This document shows, in pieces, positions 8,612-16,814 of a DNA stretch of 32,669 nt (the stretch's first letter is position 1; each line of letters begins with the position of its first letter). A model generated the notes under the pieces. It saw nothing but the letters and a program-made list of their open reading frames with translations, searched no databases and had not been told where the DNA came from. Origin of the DNA: Pseudomonadota bacterium (GTDB lineage: Bacteria > Pseudomonadota > Gammaproteobacteria > Xanthomonadales > Xanthomonadaceae). The position numbers and the translations under genes are program-made. The stretch is taken from positions 1 through 32,669 of the forward strand of contig JAEWBY010000066.1 in assembly GCA_023390905.1 (NCBI GenBank). The letters are read 5' to 3'.

Positions 8612-8638
8612 AAAAAAAGCCCCGCTTCCGCGGGGCTT
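8612..8638 (-). terminator. Intrinsic terminator between ETF-QO and the metalloprotease
   Basis: A 9-bp stem (AAGCCCCGC at 8617-8625, GCGGGGCTT at 8630-8638) encloses a four-base loop. Seven A residues at 8612-8618 become a U-tract when read on the minus strand, so it is a strong terminator for the metalloprotease gene that ends at 8656. It may also stop ETF-QO transcripts, but on the plus strand no U-run follows. Confidence 0.85.
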
Positions 8639-8655
8639 CCTAAGGCTAACTAAGA

Positions 8656-11007
8656 TCAGTTTGGAGTGACCTGCCACGCCTGATCGGCAACGGTGGTTGT
8701 AGCACCCGAGGCAGGGAGAATCTGAGTGCCATTCATGAGTTGCACGTAGTTCTGTCCCGTCGTTGAGTTGCGCCAGAACAAATCCGGTCGGCCATCACCG
8801 TTGTAGTCGCCACTGTTGACGATTTTCCACTCAACATTGGGCTCGTTGTACACGTAATTAATAGAAGCTACCTGCAATCCATTCATCAACCACAACGCAT
8901 TGGCACCCGTGACAGCATTGCGCCAGTAAATATCTGCGTAGCCGTCGATATCAAAATCGCGGATGGCGACGATCTTCCATTGTTGGTCCGGCACACTCGC
9001 GATACGCCCCGAGCTTGGCAAAGTCGTCGTACCGCTCATCATCTGAATATAGTTTTCACCAGTAGCGATGTTCCGCCACAGCACATCGGTATAGCCATCG
9101 CCGTTGAAGTCTGCACTGCCCGCGACCATCCAGTTCTGATTCGATTCCAGATAAACCTGCGTCGTGCTGGCAACCGCTAAACCGTTCATGGCCCAAACCA
9201 CATTGCGGCCATCATTGATGTTTCGCCACAGAATATCGGTACGGCCGTCAGCATTGAAATCAGCCAACGCCGCAAGCTGCCAGCCCATGTCGGCGACAGA
9301 GGCGATCGGTCCTGAACTTCCCAGTGTGCTTGGCCCACTCATGAACTGAATATAGACACGACCGCTAGTTGTGTTGCGCCAGATAATGTCCGCGCGATTG
9401 TCGCCGTTGAAATCCCCGGTACCGACCACCTTCCAACTGAAATCGGTCTCCCGATACACTTGGGACCATGCGCTCTGGAAGCGACCATCCATGATCCATT
9501 GATGGTTGTAACCCGTTTGGCTGTTGCGCCAATGGACTTCCGATTTCCCGTCCCCGTTGAAATCGCTAGGCACGCTGCCTGCAAAAGAAACCACCGTTGC
9601 CCGGAACTGCGCCACGACCGGAATCGTCTGATTCAGGCTGCGGGCATTGTCCGCCGTGGCGGTACCGCAGGGCTGGCCGGCACACGCGGTCAGGCTCGGA
9701 TTCGAGAAGAAGCGGTACGGGGTCTGGCCTTCATCGCCATAGGCCATGATGGTGAAGAAGTTGGCCGTGTTGTTCTTGTAGCCATACGAGTACGGGAAGC
9801 GGCCCGGGCTCGTGGCATTGGCCTGATCATGGGCAGAACCCAGCAGGTGTCCGACTTCATGCACCAGGCTTTCGGCCGCGCAGTAATAGCTGTTGCCGTC
9901 GGTTCCGAGATCGTCGCCGTCGCTGACCACGCCGTAACCCCAGCGTGCATCGTTGGCCGGGTTCACCGTGGCGCCATTGGCGCCTATCAGCCACGCAATG
10001 CCGCAACCCTGCTGTTCGGGCTGCTGGAAGTCGCGCACCAGAATCGCCACGTCCGCACCATAGGTATCGCGCGCGGTACGCAGCGGCGTCAGCGCGGCGG
10101 GAATGGTGACGTTGCTGGAACCGTTGCTGCCGGTCAGTTCCTGCAGCGCGGTCTGGTTGGTGTTGGTGTCGGTGTAATTGACCTCGAGCGCGTTGACCAG
10201 ACGCAGGTAGCCGTTGACATTGCTGTTGCTCAGGCCCTGGTTGGCCACTTCGATGAGGAAGAGCAGTCGCGTGGCCACCACGCTCTGGCCCTGCAGCGAC
10301 GTGCGGTAGCCGGGGGTATAGCCGATCGCGACGTCGATGGTGTTTGCTGCCGTGGCGGGCGCACCGGCGGCCACGGCTGTGGCCTTCTGCGCAATCTGCG
10401 CCTGGGCGGCCTGGGCGATGGCCGATGCCATCGGAATGGCGACGTCGTTGTGGCCTTTGTTCGGCGAACGCAACTTCGAGGGATCGACCTGCACGGCATA
10501 GAGCGCGCCATTGCGGGTCTGGATCTGCAGCGGAGCCGCGCCTTCGCCCTGCGGGATAGATGCAAACACCGCGTGCTCGCCGAACGTGATGATGGCTTCC
10601 TGGTTGGGGTCACCGCCTTCGACGCGACCGATCCAGCTCCAGTTGCCGTCGATGCCCTCGTTGTGGCGCTCCAACTTGAGCTGGAGCTGGCGGCCATCCG
10701 GGGTCGGCACGGTCATATGGCCATCCACCACGCCCTTGATCGCGTGCGCTTCGCTCATCGCGATCGGGTAGTAGGTGAACGCGCCCTCGCGGAGGGTCGG
10801 TTTGCCCTGGTTCTTGTAGCTCATCAGGGCACCGCGATCCGGCGCATTGGCGATCGAGCTCTGTGCAGCGCGGCCCGTCTTCAGCGCCGCGGTCTGCGGC
10901 TTGCTGGCGGCCGAATTCTGCAGTGCAGCGAGGTCGCTGTCGGACTTCTGGCCGCTGCATGCGGCCAACAAAACAACGGCGGCGCACGCGCCGAGGCGGA
11001 ACTTCAT
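8656..11007 (-). CDS. Lipoprotein zinc metalloprotease (reprolysin/M12B-like) with six FG-GAP repeats
   Basis: A 783-residue surface or periplasmic protease. A lipoprotein signal ends in LLAAC (Cys17, Ser at +2). Residues ~20-220 form a pro-region, ~223-470 the peptidase domain. The zinc site is HEVGHLLGSAHD (383-394), matching HExxHxxGxxH, and IMAYG (420-424) is the Met-turn, so it is a metzincin, most like the reprolysin-type bacterial lipoproteases. Residues 481-783 hold six ~50-residue FG-GAP/VCBS repeats, each with a DFNGDG-type calcium loop followed by WRN; they alternate between two subtypes. The repeat-coding part is clearly poorer in G+C than the protease part. ATG 11007 has a GAGGG ribosome site; a longer frame to 11058 would put residues before the signal peptide. 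The substrate is unknown. Confidence 0.92.
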   Translation of the reverse strand: MKFRLGACAAVVLLAACSGQKSDSDLAALQNSAASKPQTAALKTGRAAQSSIANAPDRGALMSYKNQGKPTLREGAFTYYPIAMSEAHAIKGVVDGHMTVPTPDGRQLQLKLERHNEGIDGNWSWIGRVEGGDPNQEAIITFGEHAVFASIPQGEGAAPLQIQTRNGALYAVQVDPSKLRSPNKGHNDVAIPMASAIAQAAQAQIAQKATAVAAGAPATAANTIDVAIGYTPGYRTSLQGQSVVATRLLFLIEVANQGLSNSNVNGYLRLVNALEVNYTDTNTNQTALQELTGSNGSSNVTIPAALTPLRTARDTYGADVAILVRDFQQPEQQGCGIAWLIGANGATVNPANDARWGYGVVSDGDDLGTDGNSYYCAAESLVHEVGHLLGSAHDQANATSPGRFPYSYGYKNNTANFFTIMAYGDEGQTPYRFFSNPSLTACAGQPCGTATADNARSLNQTIPVVAQFRATVVSFAGSVPSDFNGDGKSEVHWRNSQTGYNHQWIMDGRFQSAWSQVYRETDFSWKVVGTGDFNGDNRADIIWRNTTSGRVYIQFMSGPSTLGSSGPIASVADMGWQLAALADFNADGRTDILWRNINDGRNVVWAMNGLAVASTTQVYLESNQNWMVAGSADFNGDGYTDVLWRNIATGENYIQMMSGTTTLPSSGRIASVPDQQWKIVAIRDFDIDGYADIYWRNAVTGANALWLMNGLQVASINYVYNEPNVEWKIVNSGDYNGDGRPDLFWRNSTTGQNYVQLMNGTQILPASGATTTVADQAWQVTPN

Positions 11008-11032
11008 GCGAACCCTCAATTCTTGGCTGTTG

Positions 11033-11079
11033 CCCCTGAGGGGACAAATATAACTCACATATCGGAACTCATTATGTGA
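11033..11079 (-). promoter_or_regulatory. Putative control region of the metalloprotease gene
   Basis: The 130-bp spacer between the metalloprotease and scoB holds two symmetric elements. One is the palindrome CCCCTGAGGGG (11033-11043), which would lie in the 5' leader. The other is the inverted repeat TCACAT-N14-ATGTGA (11055-11060 and 11074-11079). Between them, a TATATT on the minus strand (11047-11052) could be a -10 box, though no good -35 is visible. The spacing and orientation do not match a CRP/Clp site (TGTGA-N6-TCACA). This is pattern-based only. Confidence 0.3.
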
Positions 11080-11137
11080 ATCGAACAGCCTTGGATGCGG
11101 GGTTCGTCACCCGCCAGTCAGCCTGCGCGCCCGTCGG

Positions 11138-11767
11138 TCAGGCGACGAACGGCACGCCGGTTTTTTCCTTCAATTCCTCAAGCGTGACGCCGTCTGCAGC
11201 CTCGACGAGGCGGAGTCCGTCCGGCGCGACGTCGAACACCGCCAAGTCAGTGATGATCCGGTCGACAACCCCAACGCCAGTGAGCGGAAGGTCACATTTT
11301 TTCAGAATTTTGTGACTTCCGTCCTTGGTCACGTGCTCCATCAGCACAACGATGCGCTTGACCCCGGCCACCAGATCCATGGCTCCGCCCATGCCCTTGA
11401 CCATCTTGCCGGGGACCATCCAGTTCGCCAGATCGCCGGTATCGGTGACCTGCATCGCCCCCAGCACGGCCAGGTCGATGTGCCCGCCGCGGATCATTGC
11501 GAAGGACTCGTGGCTGCCGAAGTAGCTGGCGCCGGGCCGGGCGGTCACCGTCTGCTTGCCGGCGTTGATGAGGTCCGCATCGACCTCCTCCTCGGTGGGG
11601 AACGGGCCGATGCCGAGCAGGCCATTCTCGGACTGCAGCCAGACGTCGATGCCCTCGGGGATATGGTTGGCGACCAGCGTCGGCAGGCCGATGCCCAGGT
11701 TCACGTAGGCGCCGTCGGTCAATTCGCGCGCGGCGCGCTGGGCCATTTCGTCGCGGGTGAAGGCCAT
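11138..11767 (-). CDS. scoB: 3-oxoacid CoA-transferase subunit B
   Basis: A 209-residue subunit of a two-chain CoA-transferase (family I) that moves CoA from succinyl-CoA to 3-oxoacids such as acetoacetate. The catalytic glutamate is in SENGLLG (Glu47), the covalent CoA-thioester site of the family. The N-terminal GAYVNLGIGLPT and the C-terminal GMGGAMDLVAG stretches are conserved. The start overlaps the scoA stop by one base (TGATG), with a GGAGAC ribosome site just upstream inside scoA, so the two subunits are translationally coupled. The closely related 3-oxoadipate CoA-transferases share these motifs, so the exact acceptor acid is an inference; succinyl-CoA:acetoacetate is the likeliest. 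Confidence 0.92.
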   Translation of the reverse strand: MAFTRDEMAQRAARELTDGAYVNLGIGLPTLVANHIPEGIDVWLQSENGLLGIGPFPTEEEVDADLINAGKQTVTARPGASYFGSHESFAMIRGGHIDLAVLGAMQVTDTGDLANWMVPGKMVKGMGGAMDLVAGVKRIVVLMEHVTKDGSHKILKKCDLPLTGVGVVDRIITDLAVFDVAPDGLRLVEAADGVTLEELKEKTGVPFVA

Positions 11768-12477
11768 CACTTGTCTCCTTGGCGGACGGTGCGTTGCTCG
11801 ATGCGCTTTTCGGGATTGGGGTTGTGGACGATGCGGTCCACGTAGATGCCGGGCAGGTGCATATGGTCGGGATCGATATCTCCGATCTCCACCACCTCTT
11901 CGACCTCTGCCACGCACACCCGTCCGGCCATCGCACAGGCCGGATTGAAATTGCGCGCGGTCTTGCGGAACACCAGATTGCCGGCCTTGTCCGCCTTCCA
12001 CGCCTTGATCAGCGCCACATCCGCGTTGAGCGCGGTCTCCATGACGTACCAGTGCTCACCGAACTGCCGCGTTTCCTTGCCCTCGGACACCACCGTGCCG
12101 TAGCCGGTGCGCGTGTAGAACGCTGGAATCCCCGCACCGCCGGCCCGCAGGCGCTCGGCCAGCGTGCCCTGCGGGTTGAATTCCAGTTCCAGTTCGCCGG
12201 CCAGGAACTGCCGTTCGAATTCCTTGTTCTCGCCGACGTAGGAAGAAATCATCTTCTTGATCTGACGCGTCGCCAGCAGCTCGCCCAAACCGAAGCCATC
12301 CACGCCCGCATTGTTGGAAATGGCGGTCAGATCCTTGACTCCACTGTCGCGCAGTGCGGCGATCAAGGCTTCCGGGATACCGCAGAGACCGAAGCCGCCG
12401 ACCGCCAGCGTCTGTCCATCGGCCACGATGCCGTCGAGGGCTGCCTTGGCGTCGGGGTAGAGTTTTGAAGCGGCCAT
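11767..12477 (-). CDS. scoA: 3-oxoacid CoA-transferase subunit A
   Basis: A 236-residue partner of the downstream subunit B; together they form the active heterodimer. The glycine-rich CoA-binding segment GGFGLCGIPE is at 27-36, followed by the conserved AISNNAGVDGFGLG stretch, and FNPQGTLAERLRAGGAGIPA is typical of the A subunit. Length matches the family. The pair lies between the metalloprotease and a SAM methyltransferase on the same strand, and close to the ETF genes, which fits a role in ketoacid and fatty-acid breakdown. Upstream (12478-12544) there is only a short spacer. Confidence 0.92.
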   Translation of the reverse strand: MAASKLYPDAKAALDGIVADGQTLAVGGFGLCGIPEALIAALRDSGVKDLTAISNNAGVDGFGLGELLATRQIKKMISSYVGENKEFERQFLAGELELEFNPQGTLAERLRAGGAGIPAFYTRTGYGTVVSEGKETRQFGEHWYVMETALNADVALIKAWKADKAGNLVFRKTARNFNPACAMAGRVCVAEVEEVVEIGDIDPDHMHLPGIYVDRIVHNPNPEKRIEQRTVRQGDK

Positions 12478-12544
12478 CTATGTGCTCACTCGGGCGGGGT
12501 TAGCGATTTTACGGCGTTTGCGGTCAACACTACGACGCAGCACT

Positions 12545-13678
12545 TCAACGTGGGCGACGTAGGCTCCTGTAGAGCGGCACAAGACCGGGAACATGACGCA
12601 GAGCGTCCTTCACGCGGCTAAACCCAGTGCTGGGAGCGGGAGAGCTGCGGGTCGCCCGAGCGGCATACGTATAAGGCCCATGAGCCATTGTCTGCTCAAC
12701 GAACCCAGGTGGACGCACCGCCTGCTGAGGCGTCAAACCCGTGGGATGAACACACTCGCCGGGCTCATTCTGAAAGCGCGCCAGAAGGTGGGTCGGCTTG
12801 ATCGAACCCTCGGCAATCGCCTGGCTGTCGATGGCATGCACGTGATCGATAAAATGCAGGTCCCATTTGCTTCGGCTGGCGAAGTTGTGCCCGAAACCTC
12901 GGTCAATAAACACATCGATGATGTTGCCCCACGCAAGGAAGACGCGTGGAGAAAACCGTTGCAGCAGCAGCGGCAAGACATCCTGCGCGCGCACCCCCTC
13001 AAACCCCTCTTGGGCGCAGTCCCAGTCCATGAAGCTCTGCTCTTGCCGATTCAACTGCCAGTTGAACCGATAATCCGGGGGCAACCACTCCCAGACGTGG
13101 TCGACTAACGCACGCGCTTCTGGCCACCGCATGTGTCCGTTTCGACCGATCATGTCCGACACCAGCAGGCGTCCTTCGGGTGCGAGTTGTGCGCTGATTG
13201 CGTCATATAGGCGCTCCAACTCCACGACATGGTGCAGCGACTGGTTGGCCATCACCACGTCGAAGATTCCGGCCGGCAACCCTTGGTTGAAGTCATGCAC
13301 AACCATTTCCAGATGGTCCGCGACGCCGGCCTCCCGAGCACGAATGCGCCCACGTTCCAGGGCGCCGCTGCTAATATCCAGACAAAGCATGCGAAAGTCG
13401 GATACTCCGCGAGCCAGCAGGCTCAGTGCGATCCTGATTTCGGGATCGCAATCCCCGCAGCCCACGCTGACCACGGTGAGGGCAGCGCCTGCGCGCCTCG
13501 AGGTTCCCGCGATTTCCTGAACGAAGAAGTCATCAATACTGTCGTACCCGAATCCGTTGATGAACGGCCTCAAGTAGGTGTTAGACCAGTAGTGGAATAT
13601 CTCAGGGAGGTCATGCACGCAGATTTCAGCATCAAAACGCTGCTTTTCTTGCGCGAGGCGCGCATCATACTCTGTCAT
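12545..13678 (-). CDS. Class I SAM-dependent methyltransferase
   Basis: A 377-residue cytoplasmic methyltransferase of unknown substrate. SAM-binding motif I is VVSVGCGDCDPE (69-80), the acidic end of strand 2 is LCLDIS (98-103), and ANQSLHHVVELE (144-155) matches the later motif of Methyltransf_11/25-type folds. The last ~90 residues are Arg/Pro-rich and not recognisable. Two ATGs lie side by side: the second (13678) is chosen because AGGA is then seven bases away; the first (13681) adds one Met. The gene is on the minus strand, divergent from etfB, at the edge of the polysaccharide locus. Similar methyltransferases occur in O-antigen clusters, so modification of a surface glycan is possible but not shown. 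Confidence 0.8.
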   Translation of the reverse strand: MTEYDARLAQEKQRFDAEICVHDLPEIFHYWSNTYLRPFINGFGYDSIDDFFVQEIAGTSRRAGAALTVVSVGCGDCDPEIRIALSLLARGVSDFRMLCLDISSGALERGRIRAREAGVADHLEMVVHDFNQGLPAGIFDVVMANQSLHHVVELERLYDAISAQLAPEGRLLVSDMIGRNGHMRWPEARALVDHVWEWLPPDYRFNWQLNRQEQSFMDWDCAQEGFEGVRAQDVLPLLLQRFSPRVFLAWGNIIDVFIDRGFGHNFASRSKWDLHFIDHVHAIDSQAIAEGSIKPTHLLARFQNEPGECVHPTGLTPQQAVRPPGFVEQTMAHGPYTYAARATRSSPAPSTGFSRVKDALRHVPGLVPLYRSLRRPR

Positions 13679-13681
13679 CAT

Positions 13682-13885
13682 TTGTTCCTGTTGGGCCCCG
13701 TACGGGCAACTTGCCTCTGTTCGGCGTTCAGAAGGCTCCCGGATATTAGCAGCCAGCGTCTGCGAGCCTGATGTCGTTATCTGTCGACTCACACTCGGTC
13801 GGGGCGGGCCGGTAGAATCACCATCCCATCTCATTGTGTCGCTCTCGGCGCACATCCCGATATCCGGAAGGAAACCATCAGCCCA
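13682..13885 (+). promoter_or_regulatory. Divergent spacer with likely etfB promoter
   Basis: About 200 bp separate the methyltransferase and etfB starts. On the plus strand TAGAAT (13813-13818) is a good -10 match inside GGTAGAATCACC, but no clear -35 stands 15-18 bases upstream. A GGAAGGA purine run (13867-13873) sits rather far upstream of the etfB ATG at 13886. No other element is recognised. Confidence 0.35.
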
Positions 13886-14632
13886 ATGAAAATCCTTGTC
13901 GCCTACAAGCGCGTGGTGGACTACAACGTCCGCATCCAGGTCAAGCCGGACGGGTCCGGCGTGGTGACCGATGGCGTCAAACTGTCGCCCAATCCGTTCG
14001 ATGAAATCGCGCTGGAAGAGGCCCTGCGCCTGCGCGACAAGGGCATCGCCACCGAAGTCATCGTCGCCACCATCGCACCGGCCGATGCCCAGCCGCATCT
14101 GCGCAACGGCCTGGCCATGGGCGCCAACCGCGCCATTCACGTGGTGACCGATCAGGCCATCCAGCCGCTCACCGCCGCCCGCACGTTGCTCAAGCTCGTG
14201 GAAAAGGAACAGCCGCAACTGGTGATCCTCGGCAAGCAGGCGATCGATGACGACGCCAATCAGACCGGGCAGATGCTCGCCACCTTGTGGGGCCGACCGC
14301 AGGCCACCTTCGCCTCCAAACTGGAGATCAGCGGCACCACCGCCACCGTGACGCGCGAAGTGGACGCCGGCCTGGAAACGCTGGAAGTGGATCTGCCGGC
14401 CGTCGTCACCACCGACCTGCGCTTGAACGAACCGCGCTTCATCAAGCTGCCCGACATCATGAAGGCCAAAAGCAAGCCGCTGGAAACCCTCCAGTTGGCC
14501 GACCTCGGTGTCGAGGCCGCCGATACGCTCAAGACCACGCAGTACGCCGCGCCAGGCAAGCGCAGCAAGGGCGTCATGGTCAAGGACGCGGCCGAGCTCG
14601 TCGCCGCGCTGAAAGCCAAAGGCCTGCTCTAA
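13886..14632 (+). CDS. etfB: Electron transfer flavoprotein subunit beta
   Basis: A 248-residue subunit of the ETF heterodimer, which collects electrons from acyl-CoA and related dehydrogenases and hands them to ETF-QO. The N-terminus MKILVAYKRVVDYNVRI and the segment LSPNPFDEIALEEALRLRD are hallmarks. The AMP-binding region LGKQAIDDDANQTGQM and the late ETF-beta signature VTTDLRLNEPRFIKLPDIMKA-type segment are present. Length is standard. It is followed after 79 bp by etfA on the same strand; that gap has a small GTTCC-TTCG-GGAAC hairpin (14647-14660). It marks the left border of the surface-polysaccharide locus together with etfA. Confidence 0.95.
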   Translation: MKILVAYKRVVDYNVRIQVKPDGSGVVTDGVKLSPNPFDEIALEEALRLRDKGIATEVIVATIAPADAQPHLRNGLAMGANRAIHVVTDQAIQPLTAARTLLKLVEKEQPQLVILGKQAIDDDANQTGQMLATLWGRPQATFASKLEISGTTATVTREVDAGLETLEVDLPAVVTTDLRLNEPRFIKLPDIMKAKSKPLETLQLADLGVEAADTLKTTQYAAPGKRSKGVMVKDAAELVAALKAKGLL

Positions 14633-14711
14633 CCCGACCACCACCTGTTCCTTCGGGAACGCATCGGGTGCGGCGCGACCGACGCGCGACCACCCTGATC
14701 CGGAGAATCCC

Positions 14712-15650
14712 ATGTCCAAAGTTCTCGTCATCGCCGAGCATCTGGAAGGCAAGCTCAATGCCTCCACGGCCAGGACCGTCAGCGCCGCGCTGGCCGTGAA
14801 GGCCGACAGCATCGATGTGCTCGTGCTCGCGGCCGATCCCGCCCAAGTTGCGCAGGAAGCCGCGCAGATTGCCGGCGTCACCCGGGTGATCACGGTCGCC
14901 AACGCCGTCAATGCCAATGCCATCGCGCAGGTGCTGGCGCCGCAGATCGCGGCCCTGGCCACCGGCTATACGCACGTGCTGGCGCCATCCACCACCTTCG
15001 GCAAGGACCTGCTGCCCTGCGTGGCTGCCCTGCTGGGCGTGGCACAGGTGTCCGACATCATGAGCGTGGAAGGCGCATACACCTTCCAGCGCCCCATCTA
15101 CGCAGGCAACGCGATCATCACCGTCGAAGCGCCGTCGGACGCGATCTTGGTAGGCACGGTGCGCACCGCCTCGTGGCCCGAAGCGGCCAAGGGCGGCAAT
15201 GCATCGGTGGAATCGGCTTCGGTCGAGGTCCCGCTTCCGACCCATACGCGCCACGTCGGCCTCGCGGCAGGCAAGTCGGATCGCCCGGATCTGCAAAGCG
15301 CCAGGCGCGTGGTGTCAGGCGGTCGCGGCGTGGGCTCGGCCGAGAACTTCAAGATCATCTACGACCTAGCCGACAAGCTTGGCGCGGCCGTGGGCGCCTC
15401 GCGCGCGGCCGTCGATGCCGGCTATGTGCCGAACGAACTGCAGGTTGGCCAGACCGGCAAGATCATCGCCCCGGAACTCTACGTCGCCATCGGCATCTCC
15501 GGCGCCATTCAGCATCTCACCGGTATCAAGGACGCCGGCACCATCGTGGCGATCAACAAGGACGCCGACGCGCCGATCTTCGAGATTGCGGATATCGGGC
15601 TGGTGGGGGATTTGTTCCAGTTGTTGCCGGAGTTGGACGCGGCACTCTAA
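14712..15650 (+). CDS. etfA: Electron transfer flavoprotein subunit alpha
   Basis: A 312-residue FAD-binding subunit of ETF. The N-terminal domain starts MSKVLVIAEHLEGKL. The C-terminal FAD domain has the conserved run GAAVGASRAAVDAGYVPNEL, then QVGQTGKIIAPELYVAIGIS and GAIQHLTGIKDAGTIVAINK, and ends PIFEIADIGLVGDLFQLLPEL. ATG 14712 has a CGGAGAA ribosome site. In Xanthomonas the etfA end is the conserved left edge of the variable LPS locus; here the change to GC-poorer DNA begins just behind it. Confidence 0.96.
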   Translation: MSKVLVIAEHLEGKLNASTARTVSAALAVKADSIDVLVLAADPAQVAQEAAQIAGVTRVITVANAVNANAIAQVLAPQIAALATGYTHVLAPSTTFGKDLLPCVAALLGVAQVSDIMSVEGAYTFQRPIYAGNAIITVEAPSDAILVGTVRTASWPEAAKGGNASVESASVEVPLPTHTRHVGLAAGKSDRPDLQSARRVVSGGRGVGSAENFKIIYDLADKLGAAVGASRAAVDAGYVPNELQVGQTGKIIAPELYVAIGISGAIQHLTGIKDAGTIVAINKDADAPIFEIADIGLVGDLFQLLPELDAAL

Positions 15651-15686
15651 GTAGTTCACTCCGGCCTAGGCGATAGCGGTCCTAAC

Positions 15687-15742
15687 AAAGTTCCAACTTC
15701 GCGTTGGGCCCAGGAACCTTATCTCATGCGCGCTCACGCGCA
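15687..15742 (+). promoter_or_regulatory. Hairpin-rich leader before the neuD-type gene
   Basis: The 109-bp gap between etfA and the acyltransferase gene contains a CCAAC-TTCGC-GTTGG hairpin (15693-15707), an overlapping alternative pairing of GTTCC (15690-15694) with GGAAC (15713-15717), and a perfect 6-bp stem TGCGCG-CTCA-CGCGCA (15727-15742) just before the ribosome site. The first could end etfA transcripts, though there is no U-tract; the last could affect translation of the left-arm operon. No clear -35/-10 pair is seen. Confidence 0.3.
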
Positions 15743-15759
15743 ATCGGAGCAGGGATGTC

Positions 15760-16380
15760 ATGAAGAAAATTGCAATCATCGGTGCGGGCGGATTTGCGCG
15801 CGAGGTCCTTTGGCTAATTGCGGATCTTGGCTTGGCTTCGAAAGTCGGCGGATTCTTCGAGAGCGATGACGTGTGGAGGGAACGGCAGGTCTGCGAACTG
15901 CCGGTCCTGCCGATTTCGCGACTGGAAAGCAGTGATTGGGAAGCAGTAATTGCAATAGGCAGCCCAGTGGCACGCCGTGCCATCCGGGATTCGCTTCCTT
16001 CTGATATTGCCTATCCGACGCTGATTCACCCCAGCGTGCTGCGATCCACGCGTATGGACATCGGCGCCGGTTCCGTCATTTGCGCGGGATCTATCCTGAC
16101 CTGCGACATCACGATTGAGGAACAAGTACATCTCAACCTCTGTACTACGGTCGGTCACGACTGTCACCTGGGGCAATTCGTCACCACCGCCCCGAGCGTA
16201 AACATCAGCGGCAATTGCCACCTAGGTGAACTCACGTACATAGGCACCAACGCCTGCCTGCGCGAAGGACTTCGGGTTCCGCCCGGTACTACGATCGGTA
16301 TGGGCGCAGTAGTTGTATCGAAAATTGAAGAAGCCGGCGTGTACGTAGGCAATCCGGCCAGGCGTCTGCAGAAGGAATGA
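15760..16380 (+). CDS. NeuD/PglD-type sugar acyltransferase
   Basis: A 206-residue cytoplasmic enzyme with two parts: an N-terminal Rossmann-like sugar-nucleotide domain (KKIAIIGAGGFAREV, 2-16) and a C-terminal left-handed beta-helix of hexapeptide repeats (about 95-200). His133 in VGHDCHLG fits the catalytic histidine of PglD and NeuD, and VYVGNPARRL near the end is typical of hexapeptide acyltransferases. PglD acetylates the amino group of a UDP-4-amino sugar; with the DegT aminotransferase two genes downstream, N-acylation of an amino sugar is the likeliest role, with O-acetylation the alternative. ATG 15760 has a GCAGGG ribosome site. Its stop overlaps the gtrA start (ATGA). Confidence 0.85.
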   Translation: MKKIAIIGAGGFAREVLWLIADLGLASKVGGFFESDDVWRERQVCELPVLPISRLESSDWEAVIAIGSPVARRAIRDSLPSDIAYPTLIHPSVLRSTRMDIGAGSVICAGSILTCDITIEEQVHLNLCTTVGHDCHLGQFVTTAPSVNISGNCHLGELTYIGTNACLREGLRVPPGTTIGMGAVVVSKIEEAGVYVGNPARRLQKE

Positions 16381-16814
16381 TCGCTCCGTCCAAACAGCGC
16401 GCGGGCCGCCAGCCTTGGGCCAGTCTGTTATTGGGGAACGAACGCGTTCGCTTTCTTGTCGTCGGCGGATGGAACACGGTAATTGGCTTTTTGTGCTTCC
16501 TCTTGTGTCATTGGTTGGTGGCGGAGTCAATGGGTCCCTTTGGAACGTTGGTTCTTTCCTATTGCATTGCGATCCCTCACTCCTACTTGACACAGCGAGT
16601 CTTGGTGTTTCGAAGCCACGGCCCCTGGTTTGGCGAATTTCTCCGATTTCTGCTGGCGAACAGTGCGATCTTTGCTGCAAATTTGATCTTGCTGCCTCTC
16701 ATCGTAGCCATCAGTAAAATCGACGGCAGATGGGTTCAGGCAGCCTTGGTGGTTGTCTTGACAGTCATGAGTTATCTGGCCCATAGATATTTTTCATTTT
16801 CGAGAACGCGATGA
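16377..16814 (+). CDS. GtrA family membrane protein (polyprenyl-phosphate sugar flippase)
   Basis: A 145-residue inner-membrane protein with four membrane segments. The first has the family stretch FLVVGGWNTVIGF (26-38), and the end has the HRYFSF signature (136-141). GtrA proteins are thought to flip undecaprenyl-phosphate-linked single sugars made by a GtrB partner; that partner is two genes downstream. It overlaps the genes on both sides by four bases (ATGA), so the operon order neuD-type, gtrA, degT, gtrB is translationally coupled at the first two junctions. In serotype-converting systems gtrA, gtrB and a serotype-specific transferase form the set, which this cassette resembles. Confidence 0.88.
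   Translation: MIAPSKQRAGRQPWASLLLGNERVRFLVVGGWNTVIGFLCFLLCHWLVAESMGPFGTLVLSYCIAIPHSYLTQRVLVFRSHGPWFGEFLRFLLANSAIFAANLILLPLIVAISKIDGRWVQAALVVVLTVMSYLAHRYFSFSRTR

Noticed and set aside
6877..8613. A long upstream extension of the alkB frame
   Set aside because: It is antisense to ETF-QO; AlkB homology begins only at 6876.
9460..11079. A 539-codon plus-strand frame
   Set aside because: It is the antisense of the metalloprotease, whose zinc site, Met-turn and repeats are unmistakable.
13682..14962. An upstream extension of the methyltransferase frame to 14962
   Set aside because: It runs antisense through etfB, and the ATGs at 13678/13681 have a ribosome site.
16377..16814. GtrA considered as a Wzx O-antigen flippase
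   Set aside because: Only four membrane segments and 145 residues; Wzx has about twelve segments. The family motifs are those of GtrA.
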